Below, piece by piece: positions 1-5,300 of a stretch of DNA of 7,240 nucleotides. The position numbers were made by a program, and so were the translations under genes. The notes below the pieces were generated by a model that was not told the origin of the DNA, made no database searches, and saw only the letters and a program-made list of their open reading frames with translations. How positions within the stretch are numbered: position 1 is the first letter of the stretch; the number at the start of each line of letters is the position of its first letter. Source of the DNA: Candidatus Symbiobacter sp. (GTDB lineage: Bacteria; Pseudomonadota; Alphaproteobacteria; Elsterales; Elsteraceae); contig JASGCR010000104.1 in NCBI GenBank assembly GCA_030054015.1, positions 1 through 7,240 on the forward strand. Direction: 5' to 3'.

Positions 1-33
1 AGCTTGAATTTTTTGCTAAAAAAATTCTTAGCT
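1..33. repeat. A/T-rich hairpin at left edge
   Basis: The arm GAATTTTTT (6-14) pairs perfectly with AAAAAATTC (19-27) around a 4-nt loop, and the outer AGCT at 1-4 can pair with AGCT at 30-33. It resembles an intrinsic terminator of a gene ending just left of the window. No such gene is visible, so that role is only a guess. Confidence 0.5.
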
Positions 34-39
34 TTTCTT

Positions 40-97
40 GGGGGGGTTGGTGTAACTTATTGATTCTGATTAGATTTTCACCATCACCAACCCCCCC
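40..97. repeat. 13-bp perfect inverted repeat with G7/C7 tracts
   Basis: GGGGGGGTTGGTG (40-52) is the exact reverse complement of CACCAACCCCCCC (85-97), with a 32-nt A/T-rich loop between them. It lies about 200 bases upstream of potG in non-coding DNA. The homopolymer tracts could vary in length by slippage, but nothing shows that they control a gene. Confidence 0.7.
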
Positions 98-99
98 GA

Positions 100-131
100 C
101 CTATCCTAGGCGGCAAGCCGCCAAGGATAGG
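100..131. repeat. Hairpin with 13-bp stem and tetraloop
   Basis: CCTATCCT (100-107) pairs with AGGATAGG (124-131), and GGCGG (109-113) pairs with CCGCC (118-122). There is one A/A mismatch and the loop is CAAG. It starts only 2 bases after the preceding inverted repeat. It resembles a REP-type palindrome rather than a terminator, because no T-run follows. Confidence 0.7.
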
Positions 132-134
132 TTT

Positions 135-162
135 CCCCCCCTTCCTAAGCAGGAAGGGGGGG
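135..162. repeat. Perfect 12-bp hairpin with AAGC loop
   Basis: CCCCCCCTTCCT (135-146) pairs without mismatch with AGGAAGGGGGGG (151-162) around the loop AAGC. A weaker relative, with arms CCTTCCCT and AGGCAAGG and the same AAGC loop, follows at 182-201. The shared loop and arm sequence suggests that the two arose from the same element family. Confidence 0.75.
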
Positions 163-169
163 TCTAAAA

Positions 170-204
170 GACTTATTCTGACCTTCCCTAAGCAGGCAAG
201 GGGG
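170..204 (+). repeat. Dispersed repeat motif, copy 1
   Basis: The stretch reads GACTTATTCTGACCTTCCCT and continues with AAGCAGG. A copy starts at 5267 (25 of 30 bases identical), and another lies on the opposite strand at 7143-7121. The other two copies sit at the outer flanks of the MITE-like element. This one stands alone upstream of potG and may be a solo end or a remnant. Confidence 0.65.
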
Positions 205-297
205 CGTAATCGGATTTATTTAGGATACAGAGATAAAAAAATTGTTCTTGAGGTGCCTATCTTACGCAGCAGTGCAATCTCGACCTGGAGGGATACA

Positions 298-1464
298 ATG
301 TCTACGATGGAGAAAACCCAAACCCCAAAACCCAAAGAATCCAACGATAAGCCTTGGTTGAATTCAACCGAGACGCCGCAAATCGTGATTTCGGCAGTGT
401 CCAAGCAATTTGGCGAATTTACCGCCGTGGAATCGATTTCGCTTAAAATCTATAAGGGCGAGATGTTCGCCCTGGTCGGCGGATCGGGCTGTGGCAAGAC
501 CACATTGCTGCGCATGTTGGCGGGATTCCTCGACCCCACCGCCGGTAAAATCACGATTGACGGCCAGGACATGAACGGGGTTCCCCCCTATGCCCGTCCC
601 GTCAATATGATGTTCCAATCTTACGCCTTGTTTCCGCATATGAGTGTGGCTAAAAACGTCGGTTATGGCATCAAACGCGCCAAAATTAGCAAAGAAGAAT
701 ATGCCGACCGCGTCCACACCGCCCTGGAAATGGTGCAATTGGCCCATCTGGCCGGGCGCAAGCCGCACCAATTATCCGGCGGGCAGCGTCAGCGCGTGGC
801 ACTGGCCCGGGCGTTAATTCGCCGCCCCAAGGTTTTGTTGCTCGATGAACCTTTATCCGCTTTGGACAAAAAATTGCGCGAGCAAACCCAATTTGAATTG
901 ATGAATATCCAATATAAATTGGGGATTACTTTTATCTTTGTCACCCACGACCAAGAAGAGGCGATGGTGTTGTCATCGCGCATCGCCGTGCTGGATAAAG
1001 GCAATGTCATTCAGGTCGGCACCCCCAGCGAAATCTATGAATTCCCCAATTCGCGCTTTGTCGCCGAATTTGTCGGATCAACCAATATGTTCGAAGGGGT
1101 GGTGGCGGCCGATACGCCGCACCAGGTGCTGGTTAAAATCCCCGATTCCGATAACCCCGTCATCTCGGATGATGTGGGGCGGTACAATGTCGGGCAAACC
1201 GTGTGGGTGAATGTACGGCCTGAGAAAATCCGCCTGTCCAAATCGGCTCCCGCGCCCAAAGATGGCCTTAATGTGGTGCAAGGCGTGGTAACCGAATTGG
1301 GCTATCGCGGCAATCACGTGGTGTATCGGGTGAAAACCTCGGCGGGTCGAATCGTGATGGTCTATTCCCAAAGTGTCAACCGCACCGAAGAATTGGCGAT
1401 TTCTTGGGATGACACAGTGTTCATGAGCTGGGATGCCAATGGCTGTATCGTGCTGAAGGAATAA
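298..1464 (+). CDS. potG: Polyamine (putrescine/spermidine-type) ABC importer, ATP-binding protein PotG
   Basis: This is the cytoplasmic ATPase that powers an inner-membrane polyamine importer. The 388-aa product has the full ABC set: Walker A GGSGCGKT (61-68), Q-loop Gln107 in MMFQSYALFPHM, signature LSGGQ (159-163), Walker B LLLDEP with Asp183/Glu184, and the switch His217. A C-terminal TOBE-type regulatory domain (about 264-388, with VRPEK) follows. The sequence matches the PotG branch (YARPVNMMFQSYALFPHM) more closely than generic sugar-importer ATPases, and the length fits PotG (about 377 aa). I chose ATG 298 because GGAGG lies a few bases upstream; the in-frame GTG at 253 lacks a ribosome binding site and would add 15 unlikely residues. 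It is the first gene of the potG-potH-potI operon. Substrate identity is inferred from family only and could be another cationic amine. Confidence 0.93.
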   Translation: MSTMEKTQTPKPKESNDKPWLNSTETPQIVISAVSKQFGEFTAVESISLKIYKGEMFALVGGSGCGKTTLLRMLAGFLDPTAGKITIDGQDMNGVPPYARPVNMMFQSYALFPHMSVAKNVGYGIKRAKISKEEYADRVHTALEMVQLAHLAGRKPHQLSGGQRQRVALARALIRRPKVLLLDEPLSALDKKLREQTQFELMNIQYKLGITFIFVTHDQEEAMVLSSRIAVLDKGNVIQVGTPSEIYEFPNSRFVAEFVGSTNMFEGVVAADTPHQVLVKIPDSDNPVISDDVGRYNVGQTVWVNVRPEKIRLSKSAPAPKDGLNVVQGVVTELGYRGNHVVYRVKTSAGRIVMVYSQSVNRTEELAISWDDTVFMSWDANGCIVLKE

Positions 1465-1474
1465 GGAGGCGGGA

Positions 1475-1555
1475 ATGAATCGCCCCTTGCCCGTTTCTTG
1501 CCCGTTTTACACCAATTTCTGCCGAATTTCACAGGTGCCGCATGAACCAACTTGA
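1475..1555 (+). CDS. Possible 26-codon ORF overlapping the potH start
   Basis: Directly after the potG stop (TAA 1462-1464) lies AAGGAGG (1463-1469), 5 bases before an ATG at 1475. That ATG opens a 26-codon frame beginning MNRPLPVSCP and stopping at 1553-1555, 14 bases past the potH ATG in another frame. The strongest ribosome binding site in the gap thus serves this ORF, while potH has only a weak AGGTG. The layout suggests translational coupling, with ribosomes finishing the short ORF re-initiating at potH. The peptide matches nothing I know. It could instead be a remnant of an original potH start lost to frameshift. Confidence 0.35.
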   Translation: MNRPLPVSCPFYTNFCRISQVPHEPT

Positions 1556-2642
1556 CTCTGCCCCCAAGCTCAATGGGGTGAACGTCGCCCCAACTTCGCC
1601 GCCATTGGCTTCGCCGTCTTTGGTTGCCAAAACCTTAAAAACGCTTAGGAAATTCGCATCGAACCACGCGAAGTGGCTAATTATCGCGCCGCCTTTGCTG
1701 TATTTGATCGCGTTTTTCTTGATCCCGTTCTTTCTGGCCTTGAAAATAAGCCTGTCGCTTTCGATTTTGGCCGCGCCGCCTTTTACCGAAACGTTGGCGC
1801 GGGGTGAAAATGGCGAGTATATTTTCACCTTCCATATGGTTAATTACAATGAACTGATCCATGATTGGAATTTGTTCTGGCAAGATGTGAGCGATTTAGG
1901 CAGTACCGTCGTCAATTGGGTGACCGGTCTGTTCCGCGAGGTTGAAACCCCGGTCTCTGACCGCGAGGGCAGCCGCTATATCGACTCGTTTATTACCTCG
2001 CTGCGCTTTGCTGCGGTGGGAACGTTTTTCTGTCTTTTGATTGGTTACCCCTGTGCCTATGCGATTGCCCGCGCCCCAAAATCCCAGCAAAATCTGTTTT
2101 TGATGTTGATTATTTTGCCGTTTTGGACGTCGTTTTTGCTGCGCATTTACGCCCTCCAAGGGGTTTTGCGCCCCAGCGGGGTACTGAACAAGCTGTTATT
2201 ATGGATAGGGGTGATTGACGAGCCGTTGCGGATTTTGCAAACCGCCGCCGCGGTGCAAATCGGCGTGGTTTATTCCTATGCGCCATTTATGATCTTGCCG
2301 TTATTTGCCACCTTGCAAAAACTTGATCCGGCCTTGCTTGAGGCGGCCTATGATTTGGGGGCAAAGCCGTTCCGGGCTTTTTGGAACATCACGGTTCCTT
2401 TGTCTTTGCCGGGGGTGATTGCCGGGGCGATGCTGACCTTTATCCCGATGATGGGCGAGTATATCATCCCCGACATGATGGGCGGGCCAGGGGTGGAAAC
2501 CATTGGGCGGGTGTTGTGGAATATGTTTTTTGACGACCATAATTGGCCGATGGCGGCAGCTTTTTCGATTGCATTTTTGCTGTTTCTGGTCGTGCCAATC
2601 GCCATCTATCAATATTACTCAATCCGTGAACGGGAGGCTTAA
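1542..2642 (+). CDS. potH: Polyamine ABC importer, permease PotH
   Basis: This is one of two inner-membrane permeases that form the import channel with PotI and bind PotG on the cytoplasmic side. The 366-aa product has about six membrane segments (roughly 45-68, 150-175, 184-206, 234-256, 292-312, 336-358). The EAA coupling loop (EAAYDLGAKPFRAFWNITVP, 267-286, ending at Gly291) contacts the ATPase. PotH-typical stretches include LLIGYPCAYAIA, ILPFWTSFLLRIYA and FIPMMGEYIIPDMMGGP. It is about 50 residues longer than E. coli PotH (317 aa). The extra length is in a Ser/Pro/Ala-rich N-terminus and in the periplasmic loop after the first membrane segment (about 80-148). ATG 1542 is the only start codon in this frame after the stop at 1476. 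Its own ribosome binding site is weak (see the short ORF before it). Confidence 0.93.
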   Translation: MNQLDSAPKLNGVNVAPTSPPLASPSLVAKTLKTLRKFASNHAKWLIIAPPLLYLIAFFLIPFFLALKISLSLSILAAPPFTETLARGENGEYIFTFHMVNYNELIHDWNLFWQDVSDLGSTVVNWVTGLFREVETPVSDREGSRYIDSFITSLRFAAVGTFFCLLIGYPCAYAIARAPKSQQNLFLMLIILPFWTSFLLRIYALQGVLRPSGVLNKLLLWIGVIDEPLRILQTAAAVQIGVVYSYAPFMILPLFATLQKLDPALLEAAYDLGAKPFRAFWNITVPLSLPGVIAGAMLTFIPMMGEYIIPDMMGGPGVETIGRVLWNMFFDDHNWPMAAAFSIAFLLFLVVPIAIYQYYSIREREA

Positions 2643-2644
2643 TC

Positions 2645-3502
2645 ATGGCAAAAGGAAAAGCATCGCCCTTTTTAAGGGTCAATTACCTGATGATTTTTTT
2701 GTTCATCAGCCTGGCGTTGCTCTATATCCCGATCATTTTGATGGTGGTCAATTCGTTCAACCAATCCACCCTATCGACCAGTTTTACGGGCTTTACGCTG
2801 GGTTGGTACGGCAATTTGTTTGAAGACCGCACGGTGTTAGAGGCGGCGTTGTTATCACTCCAATTGGGGACAGTATCGACCACCCTGGCGATGCTGATGG
2901 GGGGGTTGGTTGCCATTGCCCTGGTGCGCATTCCGAAATTTCTGGGGCGGTTATTGCTGACCACCATGATCACCGCGCCCTTGGTCATGCCGGATGTGAT
3001 AACCGGCCTGACGCAGACGCTTTTGTTTAATTCGACCAAAGTGCTGTTTGGTTGGCCGGATCATGGCGGTTTTGGCACGATCTTAATCGCCCATGTGACC
3101 TTTATCATGGCCTATTCCGCCGTCACCATCCAATCGCGTTTATTGACCGCCGATTCTTCGTTGGAAGAGGCCGCGATGGATTTGGGATCGGGGCCGGTGC
3201 GGGCCTTTGTCGAGATCACTTTGCCGATCATTTCGCCCGCTTTGTTATCGGCCTGGTTGCTGGGTTTGACTCTGTCCTTGGATGATTTGGTGATTGCCTC
3301 CTTTGTGACCGGGCCGGGGGCGACGACCTTGCCCATGATCATTTATTCCAAAATTCGGGTCGGGATAAGCCCCGAAATGAACGCCCTGGCATCGATAATC
3401 CTGGGTGTGGTGGCGGCCGGTGTGGTGATTTCCTCACTCATCATGGCCCGCAGCGAAAAGACCCGCATCAGCGAAGAAGCCAAAGCCTTAAAGACGGGGT
3501 AG
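2645..3502 (+). CDS. potI: Polyamine ABC importer, permease PotI
   Basis: This is the second permease of the importer. The 285-aa product is close to the usual PotI length (281 aa in E. coli). It has an N-terminal membrane segment (about 15-37), the conserved ITAPLVMPDVITGL (109-122), the EAA loop EEAAMDLGSGPVRAFVEITL (174-193), and the PotI-type stretch LDDLVIASFVTGPGATTLPM (212-231). The last membrane segment is at about 247-267. It begins 2 bases after the potH stop, with GGGAGG at 2632-2637 as ribosome binding site, so the two are co-translated. No substrate-binding protein (potF type) follows; the next genes are unrelated and less GC-rich in style. A clear intrinsic terminator is not visible after the stop. 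Confidence 0.93.
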   Translation: MAKGKASPFLRVNYLMIFLFISLALLYIPIILMVVNSFNQSTLSTSFTGFTLGWYGNLFEDRTVLEAALLSLQLGTVSTTLAMLMGGLVAIALVRIPKFLGRLLLTTMITAPLVMPDVITGLTQTLLFNSTKVLFGWPDHGGFGTILIAHVTFIMAYSAVTIQSRLLTADSSLEEAAMDLGSGPVRAFVEITLPIISPALLSAWLLGLTLSLDDLVIASFVTGPGATTLPMIIYSKIRVGISPEMNALASIILGVVAAGVVISSLIMARSEKTRISEEAKALKTG

Positions 3503-3530
3503 TTGACCTTTTTGTCAAATTTACTAAATG
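3503..3530 (+). promoter_or_regulatory. Weak possible promoter before the small-gene pair
   Basis: TTGACC (3503-3508) and TAAATG (3525-3530) are spaced by 16 bases and could be -35 and -10 boxes for the gene starting at 3562. The -10 match is poor. The same bases include a 5-bp inverted repeat (TTGAC 3503-3507, GTCAA 3514-3518), which could be an operator half-site pair or chance. Confidence 0.2.
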
Positions 3531-3561
3531 TTCATCTCGTTTTTTTAACATGAGGGAAGTT

Positions 3562-4071
3562 ATGCGTACGGGAAATATGACCGTGGCGGAAAGAATGCCA
3601 AATCGGGTAGCAATCGATGCTGTTCAAAAACAGTTTCGACGGGTTACAGGTATGCAGGTGCGCGTTGTCAGTACCGATTCGGGTATAGAAATTCGCCCTG
3701 ACTGGGGGATTTCAAATTTGGGTTCTCCAATTGAGATTAATCAGGCGATCCTCAGGGGAATATTGAGTATGCGGGTGCGCCGTGGTATTTCGCGCCAAGC
3801 TTCCGATTTATACGCGATGCGAGAGCATAATTTTTCGGTTGGCGCACCGCGCCGAGCCAGGCACCTTAAGACACGAGGAACATCTCGTTTCGTAAAGCAG
3901 GTTAAAGTAATGGAAAAGAGTTATGAGGAGAATTCTAGGACTGAATTAGCCAAACTGGTCATGCGGCCAGAGACCGTGGCGGCGATTGAACGCGAAATCA
4001 ATCGTAAAGTGACAAAGCGCATCAGCCTGGAGGAGTTAGAAAGCAGGGTTCGCCATGACGCCGCCCGCTAG
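3562..4071 (+). CDS. Unrecognised basic protein, candidate antitoxin partner
   Basis: I do not recognise this 169-aa protein. It is strongly basic, with Arg/Lys-rich stretches at 68-74 and 97-115. The N-terminal half has alternating hydrophobic residues typical of a beta region (about 31-45). The C-terminal third (about 125-165) is charged and helix-like, ending in SLEELESRVRHDAAR. ATG 3562 is preferred over ATG 3550: GAGGGAAG lies just upstream of 3562, and nothing like a ribosome binding site precedes 3550. Its end overlaps the next gene by 17 bases, so the two are almost certainly co-translated. The overlap and a RelE-like product downstream suggest an antitoxin or DNA-binding role, but 169 aa is long for an antitoxin and no known antitoxin fold is evident. 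Confidence 0.7.
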   Translation: MRTGNMTVAERMPNRVAIDAVQKQFRRVTGMQVRVVSTDSGIEIRPDWGISNLGSPIEINQAILRGILSMRVRRGISRQASDLYAMREHNFSVGAPRRARHLKTRGTSRFVKQVKVMEKSYEENSRTELAKLVMRPETVAAIEREINRKVTKRISLEELESRVRHDAAR

Positions 4072-4372
4072 ATATGTTTCTGAATATACAGAATATTTCA
4101 GAGACTGCCTCGAACAAGACAGCCTGCGGGGAAGAGATATTGAGTTGCTCATTGAAGTAATGAGAAAAATTGTTCTAAACCAAATCGATGGTTATTGCCT
4201 CCGCCGTGACGAGTTAAAGAAGGGAAGGGCGGTCGAAGTAACTTTTGAATGGCCCATCAGCCCAGGATGGTGGATAATTTGGCTAGAAGTTACAATGAAA
4301 AATGCCGCAAAGACATGGGAAACCGAAATCAGATTCGTAAAAACGGGTGACAGGAAAACGCTTTATAAATGA
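4055..4372 (+). CDS. Small protein with RelE/ParE-like outline, candidate toxin
   Basis: The 105-aa product starts inside the preceding gene, with AGGG 6 bases before ATG 4055. A helical N-terminal half (about 8-42) is followed by beta-like segments (59-66, 72-80, 88-95). The C-terminus WETEIRFVKTGDRKTLYK recalls the last strand and the Gly-x-x-x-x-Leu-Tyr ending of RelE/YafQ/ParE toxins, which cleave mRNA at the ribosome or poison gyrase. This is an outline resemblance only; I cannot name catalytic residues with confidence. The position, second in a tightly overlapping pair, suits a toxin-antitoxin module. Codons are richer in A/T than those of the pot genes, consistent with transfer. It converges with the HigA gene, their ends 50 bases apart. 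Confidence 0.7.
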   Translation: MTPPARYVSEYTEYFRDCLEQDSLRGRDIELLIEVMRKIVLNQIDGYCLRRDELKKGRAVEVTFEWPISPGWWIIWLEVTMKNAAKTWETEIRFVKTGDRKTLYK

Positions 4373-4373
4373 A

Positions 4374-4387
4374 GCGAATATGTTCGC
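4374..4387. repeat. Short hairpin between convergent genes
   Basis: GCGAA (4374-4378) and TTCGC (4383-4387) form a 5-bp stem with a 4-nt loop, starting just after the stop of the candidate toxin gene. No T-run follows on either strand, so a terminator role is doubtful. Confidence 0.3.
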
Positions 4388-4422
4388 GGTGTTCAAATAT
4401 ATAATGCCGTTTATCGCTTGGC

Positions 4423-4740
4423 TCACCCCACATGTTTCGTCCTACCATTAACGCTTAATTGCACACGATCAATGCCGTCATCGACAGCACGAGCGCGAGA
4501 TTGATCGTATTCCCATTGTAAATTATTAAAAAGTTCTGCGCTGACACCAAAGGCACCCGACAATGCCAAAGCTGTATCGGTAGTAATCCCACGTTTTCCG
4601 TTCAAAATTTGGGTTACGTTCGATTCCTTGACGCCAAGAACAAAAGCCAGATCACGCTGTGTCCAATTGCTTGCGGCAAGCTCCTCGCGGATAAGTTCCC
4701 CTGGGTGGGGTATCTCAAAGTTAAATTGCAAATCACTCAT
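4423..4740 (-). CDS. higA: HigA-type antitoxin, Xre-family HTH regulator
   Basis: The 105-aa product has the HigA/VapI hallmarks. HPGELIREEL (12-21) is followed by the helix-turn-helix WTQRDLAFVLGVKESNVTQI (26-45), then LNGKRGITTDTALALSGAFG and a C-terminal tail. HigA proteins bind DNA at their own promoter and neutralise the ribosome-dependent mRNase HigB. The family's usual partner gene higB lies just upstream of higA, but here the upstream bases hold only palindromes and no credible ORF. It therefore appears solitary, or serves the convergent small-gene pair. The ribosome binding site is weak (GGGA about 8 bases before ATG). The family assignment is secure; the pairing is not. Confidence 0.88.
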   Translation of the reverse strand: MSDLQFNFEIPHPGELIREELAASNWTQRDLAFVLGVKESNVTQILNGKRGITTDTALALSGAFGVSAELFNNLQWEYDQSRARAVDDGIDRVQLSVNGRTKHVG

Positions 4741-4835
4741 GGGTCAATCCCGTCAATGAGGTTTACTTATTCCTAAGAGCCTGATTCAAAATAAGTAGAA
4801 CATTATGAAATAAAGCCATTTGTCATCACCAGCTA

Positions 4836-4849
4836 CCGCATTTATGCGG
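4836..4849. repeat. 6-bp hairpin CCGCAT/ATGCGG
   Basis: CCGCAT (4836-4841) pairs with ATGCGG (4844-4849) over a 2-nt gap, making a near-continuous palindrome. It is the first of four short perfect palindromes in 4836-4962. Confidence 0.45.
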
Positions 4850-4868
4850 ACAGTGCGGGCTATCCAGC

Positions 4869-4908
4869 TTGCTCGAAATGTCTATTTCGAGCAAAAAATT
4901 TTATTTTT
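4869..4908 (+). terminator. Strong hairpin followed by T-rich tract, possible terminator
   Basis: TTGCTCGAAAT (4869-4879) pairs perfectly with ATTTCGAGCAA (4884-4894) around the loop GTCT. On the + strand it is followed by an A-run and then TTTTATTTTT (4899-4908). The distance of the T-tract from the stem is larger than usual, and no + strand gene lies close upstream. It may be an unattached terminator, a repeat, or a structured RNA element. Confidence 0.4.
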
Positions 4909-4911
4909 GAC

Positions 4912-4926
4912 GCGCAGATGCGCATC
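4912..4926. repeat. Palindrome GCGCAGATGCGC
   Basis: GCGCA (4912-4916) and TGCGC (4919-4923) form a tight hairpin. The overlapping GATGCGCATC (4917-4926) is itself a perfect 10-bp palindrome. It sits 4 bases after the T-tract of the preceding hairpin. Confidence 0.4.
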
Positions 4927-4944
4927 AAAGCTGAATTCCCTTCT

Positions 4945-4962
4945 CGCTTGCTAACGCAAGCG
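4945..4962. repeat. 7-bp hairpin CGCTTGC/GCAAGCG
   Basis: CGCTTGC (4945-4951) pairs perfectly with GCAAGCG (4956-4962) around the loop TAAC. No T-run follows. It closes the cluster of small palindromes between the HigA gene and the MITE-like element. Confidence 0.5.
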
Positions 4963-5033
4963 GCGGGTGAAGACGCACTTACTTAACTATTAATAATTAT
5001 CGCACAGGCTCTGAGGAAACTCCGAACAAGTGG

Positions 5034-5266
5034 CAAAAACAAAAAAATGGCATTTGCGAGCCATCAGAATTGTCCAATTGCGAAGCAATTGGGTAACAAT
5101 TCGATGCTGCGAGCGTCAAGCGAAGCAGGCCAGCAGTAAAGCCGCGAAGCAATCCAGTAACATCCTGAAATTATTCGATTTTTCTGGATAAGCGATGCGG
5201 CTTCCTGCTTCGCCGATCGCTCGCCGCTAAAGGCCTCGCGCGCAAATGCCATTTTTCTGTTTTTGG
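5034..5266. mobile_element. MITE-like element, complete copy with terminal inverted repeats
   Basis: The left end, CAAAAACAAAAAAATGGCAT continuing TTGCG (5034-5058), matches the reverse complement of the right end (5241-5265) with one difference over 25 bases. The interior carries no credible gene; frames starting at the repeat's own ATGGCATTTGCG are by-products. The interior holds several GCGAAGCA modules and a 47-bp core (5143-5189) that recurs at 7187-7233 with three differences. Homology continues outside the ends: the flank at 5267-5300 carries a motif also found beside the second copy, and the left flank shows a diverged version (GAACAAGT). The true boundary may therefore be further out. 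No target duplication is evident. It could be mobilised in trans by an unseen transposase, or be a repeated structured RNA element. Confidence 0.75.
5067..5102. repeat. Long bulged hairpin inside the MITE-like element
   Basis: CCAATTGC (5074-5081) pairs with GCAATTGG (5085-5092) around GAA. GAATTGT (5067-5073) then pairs with ACAATTC (5096-5102), leaving a 3-nt bulge. In total 15 base pairs form. The module includes GCGAAGCAATTGGGTAACA (5080-5098), a variant of the element's recurrent unit. Confidence 0.65.
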
Positions 5267-5300
5267 GACTTATTCAGACCATCCCTAAGCCGGAAGGGGA
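5267..5300 (+). repeat. Dispersed repeat motif, copy 2
   Basis: GACTTATTCAGACCATCCCT followed by AAGCCGG repeats the motif at 170-204 and abuts the right end of the MITE-like element. It provides the stop codon and the last 8 codons of the minus-strand gene 5651-5274. Confidence 0.65.

Noticed and set aside
253..297. GTG start giving a 403-aa PotG
   Set aside because: There is no ribosome binding site before 253 and the added residues do not look like PotG. ATG 298 has a well-placed GGAGG.
3503..3548. Intrinsic terminator after potI
   Set aside because: The only stem is 5 bp (TTGAC/GTCAA) with the T-run in its loop. The later T7 at about 3541 has no adjacent stem.
4764..4778. ACTTATTCCTAAG near the HigA gene as a shortened copy of the dispersed motif
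   Set aside because: It needs an 8-base internal deletion and matches too few bases to separate from chance.
5011..5030. GAGGAAACTCCGAAC resembles the start of RNase P RNA (GAGGAAAGTCC)
   Set aside because: None of the other conserved RNase P blocks follow, and the DNA downstream is the MITE-like element. The bases also align with the flank of the other repeat copy.
5064..5252. 62-aa minus-strand ORF inside the MITE-like element
   Set aside because: It starts at the element's own ATGGCATTTGCG end and is made of palindromic repeat modules with no protein-like character.
5034..5266. CRISPR array from the recurring GCGAAGCA units
   Set aside because: Units are of uneven spacing, self-complementary and degenerate, with no uniform spacers and no cas genes.
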